DNA of 11,275 nucleotides. Source: Hydrogenophaga sp. (GTDB lineage Bacteria; Pseudomonadota; Gammaproteobacteria; Burkholderiales; Burkholderiaceae_C). Shown here piece by piece: positions 1 through 7,461 of this stretch. The stretch's first letter is position 1. Each line of letters starts with the position of its first letter. The DNA is taken from positions 1-11,275 of the forward strand of contig JALOSN010000040.1 of NCBI GenBank assembly GCA_025458415.1, read 5' to 3'. Under the pieces are notes generated by a model, which ran no database searches, was not told the origin of the DNA, and saw nothing but the letters and a program-made list of their open reading frames with translations. A program made the position numbers and the translations under genes.

Positions 1-1274
1 GCACCCCAGCCACTCTCGCCCACACCGCCAAACGGAAGACCTTCGTGGGCAATGTGCATCAGCGTGTCATTGACGGTCACCCCGCCGCTGAGCGTGTTCT
101 CCAGCAGCTGGTCGCAGGCGGATCTGTTGTGTCCAAACCAGTACAGGGCCAATGGCCTGGGCCGGCTGTTGATGAACCGGACCGCCTCCTCGACCGAGTC
201 GCAGGGCAGGATCGGCAACACCGGGCCGAAGATCTCCTCTCGCATGAGGCGCCCGTCTGACGGCGGGTTGAAGACCAGCACGGGGCGCATCTGCCGCGTG
301 GTCTGGCCTGGCCGGGCAGCCGCGTCCGATGCCTCGACCACACGGGCGCCGGCATCGGCGGCCTCGTGAACCAAGGATTGCAGGCGGGCCAGGTGCCGAT
401 CGCTGACGATGGCTGCGTAGTCCGAGTTGCCTTCCAGCCGGGGAAACAGACGGTTCACAGCAGATTGCCAGGCCCGCTCGAATTCGGCTTCGCGACCTCG
501 CGGCAGCAGCAGGTAATCGGGGGCAATGCAGGTCTGCCCCGCATTGAGCAGCTTGCCGTGCACGATCTTGACCACCACGTCATCCAGATCGGCCGATGCA
601 TCGACGATGCATGGCGACTTTCCACCGAGCTCCAGTGTGGTGGGCGTGAGGTTGCGGGCCGCGGCTTCAGCCACCTTGCGCCCGACCGCGGTCGAGCCGG
701 TGAAAAACAGGTGGTCAAACGGCAACCCTGCAAATTCAGCAGCCACGTGGGCGTCACCCTGAACCACGCAGAATTCCGTCGGATCGAAGCGCTCGCTCAC
801 CAGCCGGGCCGTCAGGGCCGACGTGCAGGGCGTCAGCTCACTGGGTTTGAGCATGACCCGGTTGCCAGCGGCCATCGCCGTCACGGCCGGACCGAGGGCC
901 AGTTGCAGTGGGTAGTTCCACGGCGAAATCACGCCCACCACCCCGAGTGGCTGGCGCAGCAGACGGCCTCGGGCTGGCCAGAGGTAGATCGGTGTGCGAA
1001 CCCGGGCGGGCTTCATCCAGCGCGGAAGGTGACTGTCCAGCTGGGACATCAGGGCACGAAGCACGAACAGGTCGGCCACTTCGGTGAGCTGGGGCGCCCT
1101 GACACCGAAATCGGCCTGGACCGCCTCGGCCAGGGCCGATCCGTGTGTGTCGATCAAGGCACGCACGCGACGTACACGGTCGCGCCGCAGCGCCAAAGGC
1201 ACCACGGGCTGCTCGCGGCTGGCCTCGAACTGGGCTTGGAAAAGGGAGGAGAGCGAAGGGGCTGTGGACGTCAT
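1..1274 (-). CDS. Aldehyde dehydrogenase, coniferyl aldehyde dehydrogenase type (C-terminus cut by window)
   Basis: NAD(P)-dependent oxidation of an aldehyde to a carboxylic acid, presumably in the cytoplasm. The 424 residues visible show the full aldehyde dehydrogenase signature: SPWNYP with the oxyanion-hole Asn at 120, FTGSTAVG at 191-198 in the cofactor-binding fold, LELGGKSP with the general base Glu215, NAGQTC with the catalytic Cys249, and EEIFGP at 346-351. The Glu-Cys spacing of 34 residues is the usual one. The APDY sequence directly after the Cys, and the short N-terminus, recall the coniferyl aldehyde dehydrogenase (CalB) subfamily, so that name is reasonable; the true substrate may be another aromatic or aliphatic aldehyde. 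The frame is open to base 1, and perhaps 50 C-terminal residues are missing. The ATG at 1274 is the first possible start, because an in-frame TGA lies one codon upstream, with GAGG just before the ATG. It follows clpB by 67 bases on the same strand with no convincing terminator between, so read-through is possible. Confidence 0.9.
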   Translation of the reverse strand, partial: MTSTAPSLSSLFQAQFEASREQPVVPLALRRDRVRRVRALIDTHGSALAEAVQADFGVRAPQLTEVADLFVLRALMSQLDSHLPRWMKPARVRTPIYLWPARGRLLRQPLGVVGVISPWNYPLQLALGPAVTAMAAGNRVMLKPSELTPCTSALTARLVSERFDPTEFCVVQGDAHVAAEFAGLPFDHLFFTGSTAVGRKVAEAAARNLTPTTLELGGKSPCIVDASADLDDVVVKIVHGKLLNAGQTCIAPDYLLLPRGREAEFERAWQSAVNRLFPRLEGNSDYAAIVSDRHLARLQSLVHEAADAGARVVEASDAAARPGQTTRQMRPVLVFNPPSDGRLMREEIFGPVLPILPCDSVEEAVRFINSRPRPLALYWFGHNRSACDQLLENTLSGGVTVNDTLMHIAHEGLPFGGVGESGWG

Positions 1275-1341
1275 GCCTCAATGCTATTCGCAGGCAAGAC
1301 CTTGCAGTAGAGACACCACACCAGTACCTCTTCGTCCCCGG

Positions 1342-3948
1342 TCAGGCCATCGGCTGTGCATCCCCGAACTCGAAGACCCCGGGGTTGCGCACCGGGTCCA
1401 CCCCCACCGGGATCACCGATTTGGGCGGGTACCTGCCCTCCAGCAGCAGCTTCGAGAGCGGGTTCTCGATGCGCTGCTGGATCGCGCGCTTGAGCGGCCG
1501 GGCACCGAACACCGGGTCGAAACCGACCTTGGCCAGTTCGCCCAGCGCGGCCGGTGCCACGTCCAGCCGCAGGTCCATCTTCTGCAGGCGGGCCTGCAGT
1601 GCCTTGAGCTGGATGCCGGCAATCGACTCGATGTGCGCAGCGTCGAGCGCGTGGAAGACCACCGTCTCGTCGATGCGGTTGAGGAACTCGGGCCGGAAGT
1701 GGTTCTTGAGTTCCCCCCACACCGCTTCCTTCACCTCGTCGTAGCCCTCGCCCACCATGGACTGGATCAGGTGCGAGCCGATGTTGCTGGTCATCACGAT
1801 GACCGTGTTCTTGAAGTCCACGGTGCGGCCCTGGCCATCGGTCAGGCGGCCGTCGTCCAGCACCTGCAGCAGCACGTTGAACACATCCGGGTGGGCCTTT
1901 TCCACCTCGTCGAGCAGCAGCACGCTGTAGGGCTTGCGGCGCACGGCCTCGGTCAGGTAACCGCCCTCCTCGTAGCCCACGTAGCCGGGCGGCGCGCCGA
2001 TCAGGCGGGCCACCGAATGCTTCTCCATGAACTCGCTCATGTCGATGCGCACCAGGTGGTCCTCGCTGTCGAACAGGAAGCCCGCCAGCGCCTTGCACAG
2101 CTCGGTCTTGCCCACGCCGGTGGGGCCGAGGAACAGGAACGAGCCCGTGGGCCGGTTCGGGTCGGACAGGCCCGAGCGCGAGCGGCGGATGGCGTTGGCC
2201 ACCGCGCCGATGGCCTCGTCCTGGCCCACCACGCGCTCGTGCAGCTTGGTTTCCATCTGCAGCAGCTTGTCGCGCTCGCCCTGCATCATCTTGGACACCG
2301 GGATACCGGTGGCGCGGCTGACCACCTCGGCGATCTCTTCCGCGCCGACCTGGGTGCGCAGCAACTGGCGGGCCTTGCCCTCGCCCTTGCCGGCTTCCTG
2401 CGCCTGCGCCTCCTTGAGCTGCTTTTCCAGTTCGGGCAGCTTGCCGTACTGCAGCTCGGCCACCTTGTTGAAGTCGCCCTTGCGCTTGAGTTCCTCGATC
2501 TGCAGCTTGACGCGCTCGATCTCCTCGCGCACGTGGGCGCTGCCCTGGGCCTGGGCCTTTTCGGACTTCCAGATCTCTTCCAAGTCCGCCGCTTCCTTCT
2601 GCAACTCGACGATTTCGTCCTCGATCAGCGCCAGGCGCTTCTGCGAGGCCTCGTCGGTCTCCTTCTTGATCGCCTCGCGCTCGATCTTGAGCTGGATCAG
2701 CCGGCGGTCGAGCTTGTCCATGACCTCGGGCTTGGAGTCGATCTCGATCTTGATCTTGGCCGCCGCCTCGTCGATCAAGTCGATCGCCTTGTCGGGCAGG
2801 AACCGGTCGGTGATGTAGCGGTGGCTCAGTTCGGCCGCGGCGACGATGGCCGGATCGGTGATGTCCACACCATGGTGCACCTCGTACTTCTCCTGCAGGC
2901 CACGCAGGATGGCGATGGTCTGTTCCACCGTCGGCTCGTCGACCAGCACCTTCTGGAAGCGGCGCTCCAGCGCGGCGTCCTTCTCGATGTACTTGCGGTA
3001 CTCGTCCAGTGTGGTCGCGCCGATACAGTGCAGCTCGCCACGCGCCAGCGCGGGCTTGAGCATGTTGCCGGCGTCGATGGCGCCCTCGGCCTTGCCGGCG
3101 CCCACCATGGTGTGGATTTCATCGATGAACAGGATGATGCGGCCCTCGTCCTGCGCCACTTCCTTGAGCACCGACTTCAGGCGCTCCTCGAACTCGCCGC
3201 GGTACTTGGCACCGGCCAGCAGGCCGGCCATGTCCAGCACCAGCACGCGCTTCTCGCGCAGGGTCTCGGGCACCTCGCCATTGACGATGCGCTGCGCCAG
3301 ACCTTCGACGATCGCCGTCTTGCCCACGCCCGGCTCGCCGATCAGCACCGGGTTGTTCTTGCTGCGGCGCTGCAGCACCTGGATGGCGCGGCGGATCTCG
3401 TCGTCGCGGCCGATCACCGGGTCCAGCTTGCCCTGGCGGGCACGTTCGGTCAGGTCCAGGGTGTACTTCTTGAGCGCCTCGCGCTGGCTCTCGCCCTCGG
3501 GTGAATCCATCTTCTGGCCACCGCGCACCGCCTCGATGGCCGCTTCCAGGCTCTTGCGCGACAGACCGTTTTCGTTGGCGATGCGGCCGATCTCACCCTT
3601 CTGGTCAGCCACGGCGAGCAGGAACAGCTCGCTGGCGATGAAGGCATCGCCGCGCTTGATGGCTTCCTTCTCGGTCGCCTGCAGCAGCTTGATCAGGTCA
3701 GGGCCAGGCTGGACCTGATCCTGACCCTGCACTTCGGGCAGGCGGTTCACCGCCTCCTCGGCGGCCTTGGTCAGGCCCGGGACGTTGACGCCCGCGCGCT
3801 GCAGCAACGACTTGGGCCCGTCGGCCTGGCGCAGCATGGCCAGCAGGAGGTGGGCAGGTTCGATGTAGGCATTGTCTTTGCCGAGGGCCAGGCTCTGGGC
3901 TTCGCCGAGGGCTTCCTGGAACTTGGTAGTGAGTTTGTCGAGACGCAT
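1342..3948 (-). CDS. clpB: ATP-dependent disaggregase ClpB (Hsp100)
   Basis: Hexameric AAA+ chaperone that threads aggregated proteins through its pore and works with DnaK-DnaJ-GrpE after heat stress; cytoplasmic. The 868-residue product is collinear with E. coli ClpB (857). Visible parts in order: N-terminal Clp repeat domain (about 1-145); first AAA+ module with Walker A GEPGVGKT at 204-211, pore-loop Tyr249 in KYRGEFEERL, Walker B with DE at 276-277 and the arginine-finger pair in ALERRFQ near 329-330; charged coiled-coil middle domain (about 400-525) that marks ClpB rather than ClpA; second AAA+ module with Walker A GPTGVGKT at 608-615, pore loop GYVG at 655-658, Walker B with DE at 680-681 and the ARPLKR sensor-2 region near 816-821. 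I start it at MRLDKLTTKFQEAL because a GGAG sits nine bases upstream and family members begin here; the ATG twelve codons earlier (3984) lies inside the predicted promoter -10. All key residues are intact. A sigma-32-like promoter precedes it. Confidence 0.98.
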   Translation of the reverse strand: MRLDKLTTKFQEALGEAQSLALGKDNAYIEPAHLLLAMLRQADGPKSLLQRAGVNVPGLTKAAEEAVNRLPEVQGQDQVQPGPDLIKLLQATEKEAIKRGDAFIASELFLLAVADQKGEIGRIANENGLSRKSLEAAIEAVRGGQKMDSPEGESQREALKKYTLDLTERARQGKLDPVIGRDDEIRRAIQVLQRRSKNNPVLIGEPGVGKTAIVEGLAQRIVNGEVPETLREKRVLVLDMAGLLAGAKYRGEFEERLKSVLKEVAQDEGRIILFIDEIHTMVGAGKAEGAIDAGNMLKPALARGELHCIGATTLDEYRKYIEKDAALERRFQKVLVDEPTVEQTIAILRGLQEKYEVHHGVDITDPAIVAAAELSHRYITDRFLPDKAIDLIDEAAAKIKIEIDSKPEVMDKLDRRLIQLKIEREAIKKETDEASQKRLALIEDEIVELQKEAADLEEIWKSEKAQAQGSAHVREEIERVKLQIEELKRKGDFNKVAELQYGKLPELEKQLKEAQAQEAGKGEGKARQLLRTQVGAEEIAEVVSRATGIPVSKMMQGERDKLLQMETKLHERVVGQDEAIGAVANAIRRSRSGLSDPNRPTGSFLFLGPTGVGKTELCKALAGFLFDSEDHLVRIDMSEFMEKHSVARLIGAPPGYVGYEEGGYLTEAVRRKPYSVLLLDEVEKAHPDVFNVLLQVLDDGRLTDGQGRTVDFKNTVIVMTSNIGSHLIQSMVGEGYDEVKEAVWGELKNHFRPEFLNRIDETVVFHALDAAHIESIAGIQLKALQARLQKMDLRLDVAPAALGELAKVGFDPVFGARPLKRAIQQRIENPLSKLLLEGRYPPKSVIPVGVDPVRNPGVFEFGDAQPMA

Positions 3949-3957
3949 GGGGTGATG

Positions 3958-3961
3958 CTCC
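3958..3961 (-). promoter_or_regulatory. Shine-Dalgarno site of clpB
   Basis: GGAG on the minus strand, nine bases before the ATG at 3948. It decides the start in favour of 3948 over the in-frame ATG at 3984, which has no comparable purine-rich site. Confidence 0.6.
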
Positions 3962-3980
3962 GGAGTGCTTGAACTGGTGG

Positions 3981-4010
3981 GCATGTGGCGCTGACCGGGC
4001 CCATTTCAAG
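3981..4010 (-). promoter_or_regulatory. Candidate sigma-32 heat-shock promoter of clpB
   Basis: On the minus strand a perfect heat-shock -35 element CTTGAAA (4010-4004) is followed after 15 bases by CCACATGC (3988-3981), which matches the sigma-32 -10 consensus CCCCATnT at five of the seven defined bases (CC-CAT). The spacer is within the 13-17 bases known for RpoH promoters. Transcription would begin near 3974, giving an untranslated leader of about 25 bases that contains the GGAG site and ends at the clpB ATG. Matching by eye only; no expression data are available here. The position in the 80-base gap in front of a classic heat-shock gene is the main reason to believe it. Confidence 0.65.
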
Positions 4011-4028
4011 ACCTTGCGACGGTTGGGG

Positions 4029-4838
4029 TCACACGTCGTTGACGCGCGTCAACTGGGCCGCAACCTGAGCAGCGCTTGGGCCCGGTGACTCTCCGGTCCT
4101 CCAGTAAGCGTAGGACCAGGCCGTGGACATACCGGCCCGGCGATACAGTGCCAACGCGGGTTGATTGGTGGAATCGACCTGGAGAAAGGCGCGGGTAAGG
4201 CCACGCCGCTGCGCCTCCAAAGCCATCGCGCGGATCATCCTGCCAGCCAGTCCCCTGCCCCGCTGGCGGGCAGCCGTACGCAAACCGTGCATGCTCAGCC
4301 AGCCCCCGGCAAAACAAGCGGCACCACAAGCCAGCGTCACCCCGCCCTCCCGCAGGCTCACGAACACCATCCCATCGGCACGGGACAGCGACCGTGAGCG
4401 GCTTGCACCGTCCACCGGATCCAGCCCCTCGCCGAGGAACATGGCCATCCAGCCGTCGTCCGGTCGCAGGTCCAGCGACACCCCGTCTGCGTGCGGCGCC
4501 AGAGCCAGCAGACCCTCCAGATCACCGGTCTGGGTCAGGGTGGGTTGCTCGCGCCGAAAACCCCGGACCGCGAGTTCGGGCCACCAGGCTGCGAACGCCG
4601 GCACATCCGGCAAGCGGAACACGGGCTTCAGACCCGCTCGACGGTACCGGCGAGCAATGTTTCCGATCAGAGCCGGGTCGTGAGCTCGGTGGTGCAGGGG
4701 AACGGCGCTGTGCGCTCGTCCGACCGTGCCTGAGTCCATGGGCAGCAGCCAGTGATCAAGGAACTCCATCCGTTCGGGGGCCACCGCCGACAGCGTGGCG
4801 CGCTCGATGGTTTCGATGTCGGTGCAGGTCAGCGGCAT
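4029..4838 (-). CDS. GNAT-family N-acetyltransferase
   Basis: Predicted acetyl-CoA-dependent N-acyltransferase of unknown substrate. The C-terminal half carries the GNAT fold: the acetyl-CoA pyrophosphate-binding motif RQRGRGLAG at 191-199 (the R/Q-x-x-G-x-G/A pattern), a following helix, the strand AFLQVD with Asn225 after it, and ALALYRRAGM at 228-237 containing the usual Tyr (Tyr232). The N-terminal half is unusually long for a single GNAT domain. It contains GRAHSAVPL near 40-48, which resembles a strand in two-domain GNAT proteins whose first domain has lost the cofactor site; this is inference. I place the start at 4838 (269 residues), 19 bases after the moaE stop with AGGT close upstream; the alternative ATG at 4898 would overlap moaE by 41 bases and has no ribosome site. 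It sits between moaE and clpB, with an 80-base gap before clpB. No role in molybdenum cofactor synthesis can be read from the sequence. Confidence 0.85.
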   Translation of the reverse strand: MPLTCTDIETIERATLSAVAPERMEFLDHWLLPMDSGTVGRAHSAVPLHHRAHDPALIGNIARRYRRAGLKPVFRLPDVPAFAAWWPELAVRGFRREQPTLTQTGDLEGLLALAPHADGVSLDLRPDDGWMAMFLGEGLDPVDGASRSRSLSRADGMVFVSLREGGVTLACGAACFAGGWLSMHGLRTAARQRGRGLAGRMIRAMALEAQRRGLTRAFLQVDSTNQPALALYRRAGMSTAWSYAYWRTGESPGPSAAQVAAQLTRVNDV

Positions 4839-4857
4839 CGACACCTGTGTGGCCGCC

Positions 4858-5331
4858 TCAGGCGTTGTTCGACGCGATACCCCACCTGGCCAGCGCATCG
4901 TCGTCGCTGACCCGGGCGTCGACCCAGCGTGCCCCTTCGGGGGTCTGCTCCTTCTTCCAGAAGGGAGCCTGGGTTTTCAGGTAGTCCATCAGAAACTCGC
5001 AGGCCCGGAAACTCTCGCCCCGGTGGGCCGAAGTCACCACCACCAGCACGATCTGGTCCAGCGGCAACAGCAGACCAACACGATGGATGACCCGGGCGCC
5101 CAGGATGTCGAAGCGCTTGAACGCCTCGTCGATCATCTGTTCAATGGCCTTTTCCGTCATCCCGGGGTAGTGCTCAAGCTCCATGCTGCTGACGCTCTGG
5201 CCGTCGTTGCGGTCCCGCACCGTTCCCACAAAGGAGCAGACCGCACCGATGCCCCTGTGGTCGGCCCGCAGACGCGCCACCTCTGATGACAGATCGAAGT
5301 CTTCGCGCTGGATGCTGACCCGCTCGCCCAT
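4858..5331 (-). CDS. moaE: Molybdopterin synthase large (catalytic) subunit MoaE
   Basis: With MoaD it forms the heterotetrameric molybdopterin synthase, which puts two sulfurs onto cyclic pyranopterin monophosphate to make molybdopterin; cytoplasmic. The 157-residue product is full length for the family and shows the expected blocks: CSFVGTVRD with Arg39, LEHYPGM at 52-58, HRVG at 83-86, TSAHR ending at Arg104, and LKTQAPFWKKE with Lys119 and Lys126, the two active-site lysines known in E. coli MoaE at the same numbers. The ATG at 5331 lies two bases after the moaD stop, with GGGGG at the end of moaD serving as a plausible ribosome site, so the two subunits are probably translated in a coupled way. 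The acetyltransferase gene follows after 19 bases. Nothing is missing or odd. Confidence 0.97.
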   Translation of the reverse strand: MGERVSIQREDFDLSSEVARLRADHRGIGAVCSFVGTVRDRNDGQSVSSMELEHYPGMTEKAIEQMIDEAFKRFDILGARVIHRVGLLLPLDQIVLVVVTSAHRGESFRACEFLMDYLKTQAPFWKKEQTPEGARWVDARVSDDDALARWGIASNNA

Positions 5332-5333
5332 CT

Positions 5334-5585
5334 TCAGCCCCCGGTCACTGGCGGAAAGAACGCCACCTCGGCCCCATCCACCAGAGGGGCGGACTCGTCT
5401 GTCATGGTCTGGTTGAGTGAAACCCGGACCGCGCGTCCGCGGGCCAGGGCGTCCGCATAGGCGCCGCCCCGTGCAATCAGTTCATCCCGCAGCCCTGCGA
5501 GGGTGTCCGAGGCGGTGTCCACAGGCTCGCTGCCGGTGCCGATGGTCTCACGGATGGAAGCAAAGTAACGCAGATGGATCTTCAT
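5334..5585 (-). CDS. moaD: Molybdopterin synthase sulfur carrier subunit MoaD
   Basis: Small ubiquitin-like protein whose C-terminal glycine is made into a thiocarboxylate (by MoeB-type activation and a sulfur donor) and delivers sulfur inside the MoaE active site. The 83-residue product begins MKIHLRYFASIRETIG and ends FFPPVTGG; the terminal Gly82-Gly83 is the functional hallmark. The start at 5585 overlaps the moeA stop as ATGA (5585-5582), a sign of translational coupling. A longer frame opens at 5675, but its 30 extra residues are Arg/Pro-rich, run inside moeA and have no counterpart in MoaD proteins. moeB, needed for activation, is not in this window. Confidence 0.96.
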   Translation of the reverse strand: MKIHLRYFASIRETIGTGSEPVDTASDTLAGLRDELIARGGAYADALARGRAVRVSLNQTMTDESAPLVDGAEVAFFPPVTGG

Positions 5586-6874
5586 GGCAACAAGTCCGAA
5601 AACGCGATGTAGTCGACCAGGTCGCCACGGGCGACGGACGTGCCGGCGGGGTTGTCCACCAGACCATCGGCCCAACTGGCCGATGTGAGCACACCCGAGC
5701 TCTGGTTGGGAAACAGGTCCAGCCCGCCCTGGTCGTTGCGGCGCACACGCAGGAACTCCCGGCGCTTGTCGGCACGAGGCAGATCGAAATCAGCCCGCAT
5801 CCGGTACGCGCGCGGCAGGCGATCACAGCCCGGTCCCACGGCGCCCTGCAGCCTGAGCAGGAAGGGTCGGACCAGCAGCAGGAAGGTCACAAAACTGGAT
5901 ACCGGATTGCCGGGCAGCCCGATGAAATGACAGGTCTGAGCTGAAGCCGGACCCGCCCCGGCATCGCGTCGAACCACGCCATAGGCAAAGGGCTTTCCAG
6001 GCTTCATGGCGATTTGCCAGAGGTCCAGGCTACCCAGTTGCTGGACCGCCGGTTTGATGTGGTCTTCCTCGCCAACCGATACACCGCCACTGGTGAGGAT
6101 GAGGTCGTGGTGGTCGGCGGCCGTTTTCAGGGCGGCGATGGTGGCGTCTCGCCGGTCGGGCACGATGCCCAGGTCACTGACCTCGCATCCCAGCCGCTGC
6201 ATCAGCACCCGCAGGAAAAAACGGTTGGAGTTGTAGATGGCACCGGGCGGCATGTCGCTCGGTGCCACCTCGCCCGGCATCACCAGTTCGTCCCCGGTCG
6301 AAAACAGGGCCACCCGCGGCTGCACCCGAACCGACACACGAGCCCGGCCAATGCCAGCCGCCAACCCGATCGATGCCGCCGAAAGTCGCGTGCCGCGGCC
6401 TACAACGACGGAACCCCGTCTGACGTCTTCCCCGGCGCGACGGACCCATTGACCAGGCTTCGGGACAACGTCGACATGAATGCCATGGAGATTGCCTCCC
6501 ACCTCTCGCGTGTCCTCTTGCATGACCACGGCATCGGCACCGGCTGGCATCGGTGCACCGGTGAAGATGCGTGCACAGGTACCGGGTTCGAGCGCCACCC
6601 CAACGTGCCCCGCGGCAATGCGCTGCGAGACCGGTAGCACCACACCCGCAGCCGTCACATCGGCCGCGCGCACCGCATAGCCATCCATGGACGAGTTGTC
6701 ATGGGGAGGGACCTGCAGCTGCGACACCAGGTCTTCCGCCAGTACGCGCCGATCAGCATCCACCAGCGCGATGGTCTCGGTTTCGCTCAGGGGCGTCACC
6801 CGCGCCATCAGGTCTGACAGTGCCCGATCCAGTGACATCAGCGGCGTTCGGTGTGCGGGGTGGGATGCGCTCAT
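5582..6874 (-). CDS. moeA: Molybdopterin molybdenumtransferase MoeA
   Basis: Inserts molybdate into adenylylated molybdopterin to give active molybdenum cofactor; cytoplasmic, acts after MogA/MoaB-type adenylylation. With the chosen start the protein has 430 residues, close to the family norm. Motifs in order: DNSSMDGYA at 59-67 with the conserved acidic residue Asp64; GAPMPAGADAVVMQED near 106-121; FSTGDEL near 191-197; the MoCF-fold motif SGGVSVGEEDH at 262-272; KPGKPFAYG; GLPGNPVSSF starting at 319; then the C-terminal beta-barrel domain. Several in-frame ATGs exist. I prefer 6874 because AGGA lies nine bases upstream; 6892 and 6838 lack such a site, and 6952 would overlap mobB by 41 bases. 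The gene lies 37 bases after mobB and overlaps moaD by four bases, so it belongs to one transcription unit with them. Identity is certain; the exact start is less so. Confidence 0.95.
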   Translation of the reverse strand: MSASHPAHRTPLMSLDRALSDLMARVTPLSETETIALVDADRRVLAEDLVSQLQVPPHDNSSMDGYAVRAADVTAAGVVLPVSQRIAAGHVGVALEPGTCARIFTGAPMPAGADAVVMQEDTREVGGNLHGIHVDVVPKPGQWVRRAGEDVRRGSVVVGRGTRLSAASIGLAAGIGRARVSVRVQPRVALFSTGDELVMPGEVAPSDMPPGAIYNSNRFFLRVLMQRLGCEVSDLGIVPDRRDATIAALKTAADHHDLILTSGGVSVGEEDHIKPAVQQLGSLDLWQIAMKPGKPFAYGVVRRDAGAGPASAQTCHFIGLPGNPVSSFVTFLLLVRPFLLRLQGAVGPGCDRLPRAYRMRADFDLPRADKRREFLRVRRNDQGGLDLFPNQSSGVLTSASWADGLVDNPAGTSVARGDLVDYIAFSDLLP

Positions 6875-6883
6875 GGCGTGCTG

Positions 6884-6887
6884 TCCT
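6884..6887 (-). promoter_or_regulatory. Shine-Dalgarno site deciding the moeA start
   Basis: AGGA on the minus strand, nine bases before the ATG at 6874. The other in-frame candidates at 6952, 6892 and 6838 have no comparable site, so this favours a 430-residue MoeA. Confidence 0.5.
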
Positions 6888-6911
6888 GTCATGCTGCGTC
6901 TGGCGTCCGGC

Positions 6912-7445
6912 TCAACGGTAGGCTTGCGGATCGTATTCAAACCGATCACCATTGTCGATCAGCCATTCGGCCACCTGAGCCGGCGCATTCAGATCCAGCA
7001 CGGGCCTCAGGGTCGCCTCGGGCAACCGATCCGGGGCATCCGTGGCGATGGCAGCAATGAAGGCGTCGTCCGGGTAGCGGGCCTGCGTGCCGGTGTCCGG
7101 CCTCCACACTTCCACCTTGATCAGGTTGCTTTCCTTGAAACCTTCCACCAGCACCCAGTCCACGCCCGGGTGAAGCGCCCCCATCAGATCGTGAGGAGAC
7201 AGCGACTGTGGTTGCTCGAATGTGCGAACCAGCGCCATGCGCCAGCTGGAAGCGGCCAGCACCTCGTAGGCACCGGCTTCGCGGTGGCGCCAGGTGTCCT
7301 TTCCGGGGCGATCGATGTCGAAATCTTGGTCCACGTGCTTGATGACGGACACCCTCAGCCCGCGCAAGCGCAGTGCCGCAATCACGCCTTCGACCAGGGT
7401 CGTCTTCCCCGCCCCTGCATATCCGGCAAAGCCCACCACCTTCAT
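6912..7445 (-). CDS. mobB: Molybdopterin-guanine dinucleotide biosynthesis adaptor protein MobB
   Basis: Small P-loop nucleotide-binding protein that assists MobA in attaching GMP to molybdopterin; in E. coli it is dispensable and binds GTP. The 177-residue product has the Walker A motif GYAGAGKT at 8-15, the MobB-typical stretch IKHVDQDFDIDRPGKDTWR with the basic-acidic cluster around 36-54, and VLVEGFK near 98-104 in the Walker B position. The ATG at 7445 is preceded by GAGGTGG; a GTG two codons upstream is part of that ribosome site and is not a better start. It lies 16 bases after the thrC stop and 37 bases before moeA. mobA itself is absent here, so whether this organism makes the guanine dinucleotide form cannot be judged from the window. 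Confidence 0.94.
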   Translation of the reverse strand: MKVVGFAGYAGAGKTTLVEGVIAALRLRGLRVSVIKHVDQDFDIDRPGKDTWRHREAGAYEVLAASSWRMALVRTFEQPQSLSPHDLMGALHPGVDWVLVEGFKESNLIKVEVWRPDTGTQARYPDDAFIAAIATDAPDRLPEATLRPVLDLNAPAQVAEWLIDNGDRFEYDPQAYR

Positions 7446-7447
7446 GC

Positions 7448-7454
7448 CCACCTC
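7448..7454 (-). promoter_or_regulatory. Shine-Dalgarno site of mobB
   Basis: GAGGTGG on the minus strand directly before the mobB ATG at 7445. It contains the GTG that would otherwise be an alternative start, which argues for the ATG. Confidence 0.5.
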
Positions 7455-7461
7455 GCGCCGA

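Noticed and set aside
1294..1305. GCAAG-AC-CTTGC palindrome after clpB as a terminator
   Set aside because: Only 5 bp with a 2-base loop and no following T-run on the minus strand.
366..1310. A 314-codon plus-strand frame opposite the aldehyde dehydrogenase
   Set aside because: Same codon-aligned antisense relation as above; the minus strand carries complete aldehyde dehydrogenase motifs throughout.
2027..2818. Ser/Arg-rich plus-strand frames opposite clpB (also 2846-3718)
   Set aside because: Composition typical of an off-frame reading of GC-rich DNA; no recognisable domain and fully covered by clpB.
1084..3504. An 806-codon open frame on the plus strand opposite clpB and the start of the aldehyde dehydrogenase
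   Set aside because: Its codons align exactly with the clpB codons on the other strand, so a stop appears only where clpB uses TTA, CTA or TCA, codons that are rare in GC-rich genomes. The product is low-complexity Leu/His/Asp/Gln-rich and looks like no protein family, while clpB is unmistakable.
3963..3971. GAGTGCTTG resembling half of a CIRCE (HrcA) operator upstream of clpB
   Set aside because: The matching TTAGCACTC arm nine bases away is absent, so no inverted repeat exists.
3949..3984. Twelve-codon N-terminal extension of clpB from the ATG at 3984
   Set aside because: No ribosome site, not typical of the family, and the ATG lies within the predicted promoter -10.
5586..5675. Thirty-residue N-terminal extension of MoaD
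   Set aside because: Arg/Pro-rich, embedded in moeA, and MoaD proteins begin at the MKIHLRYFA position.
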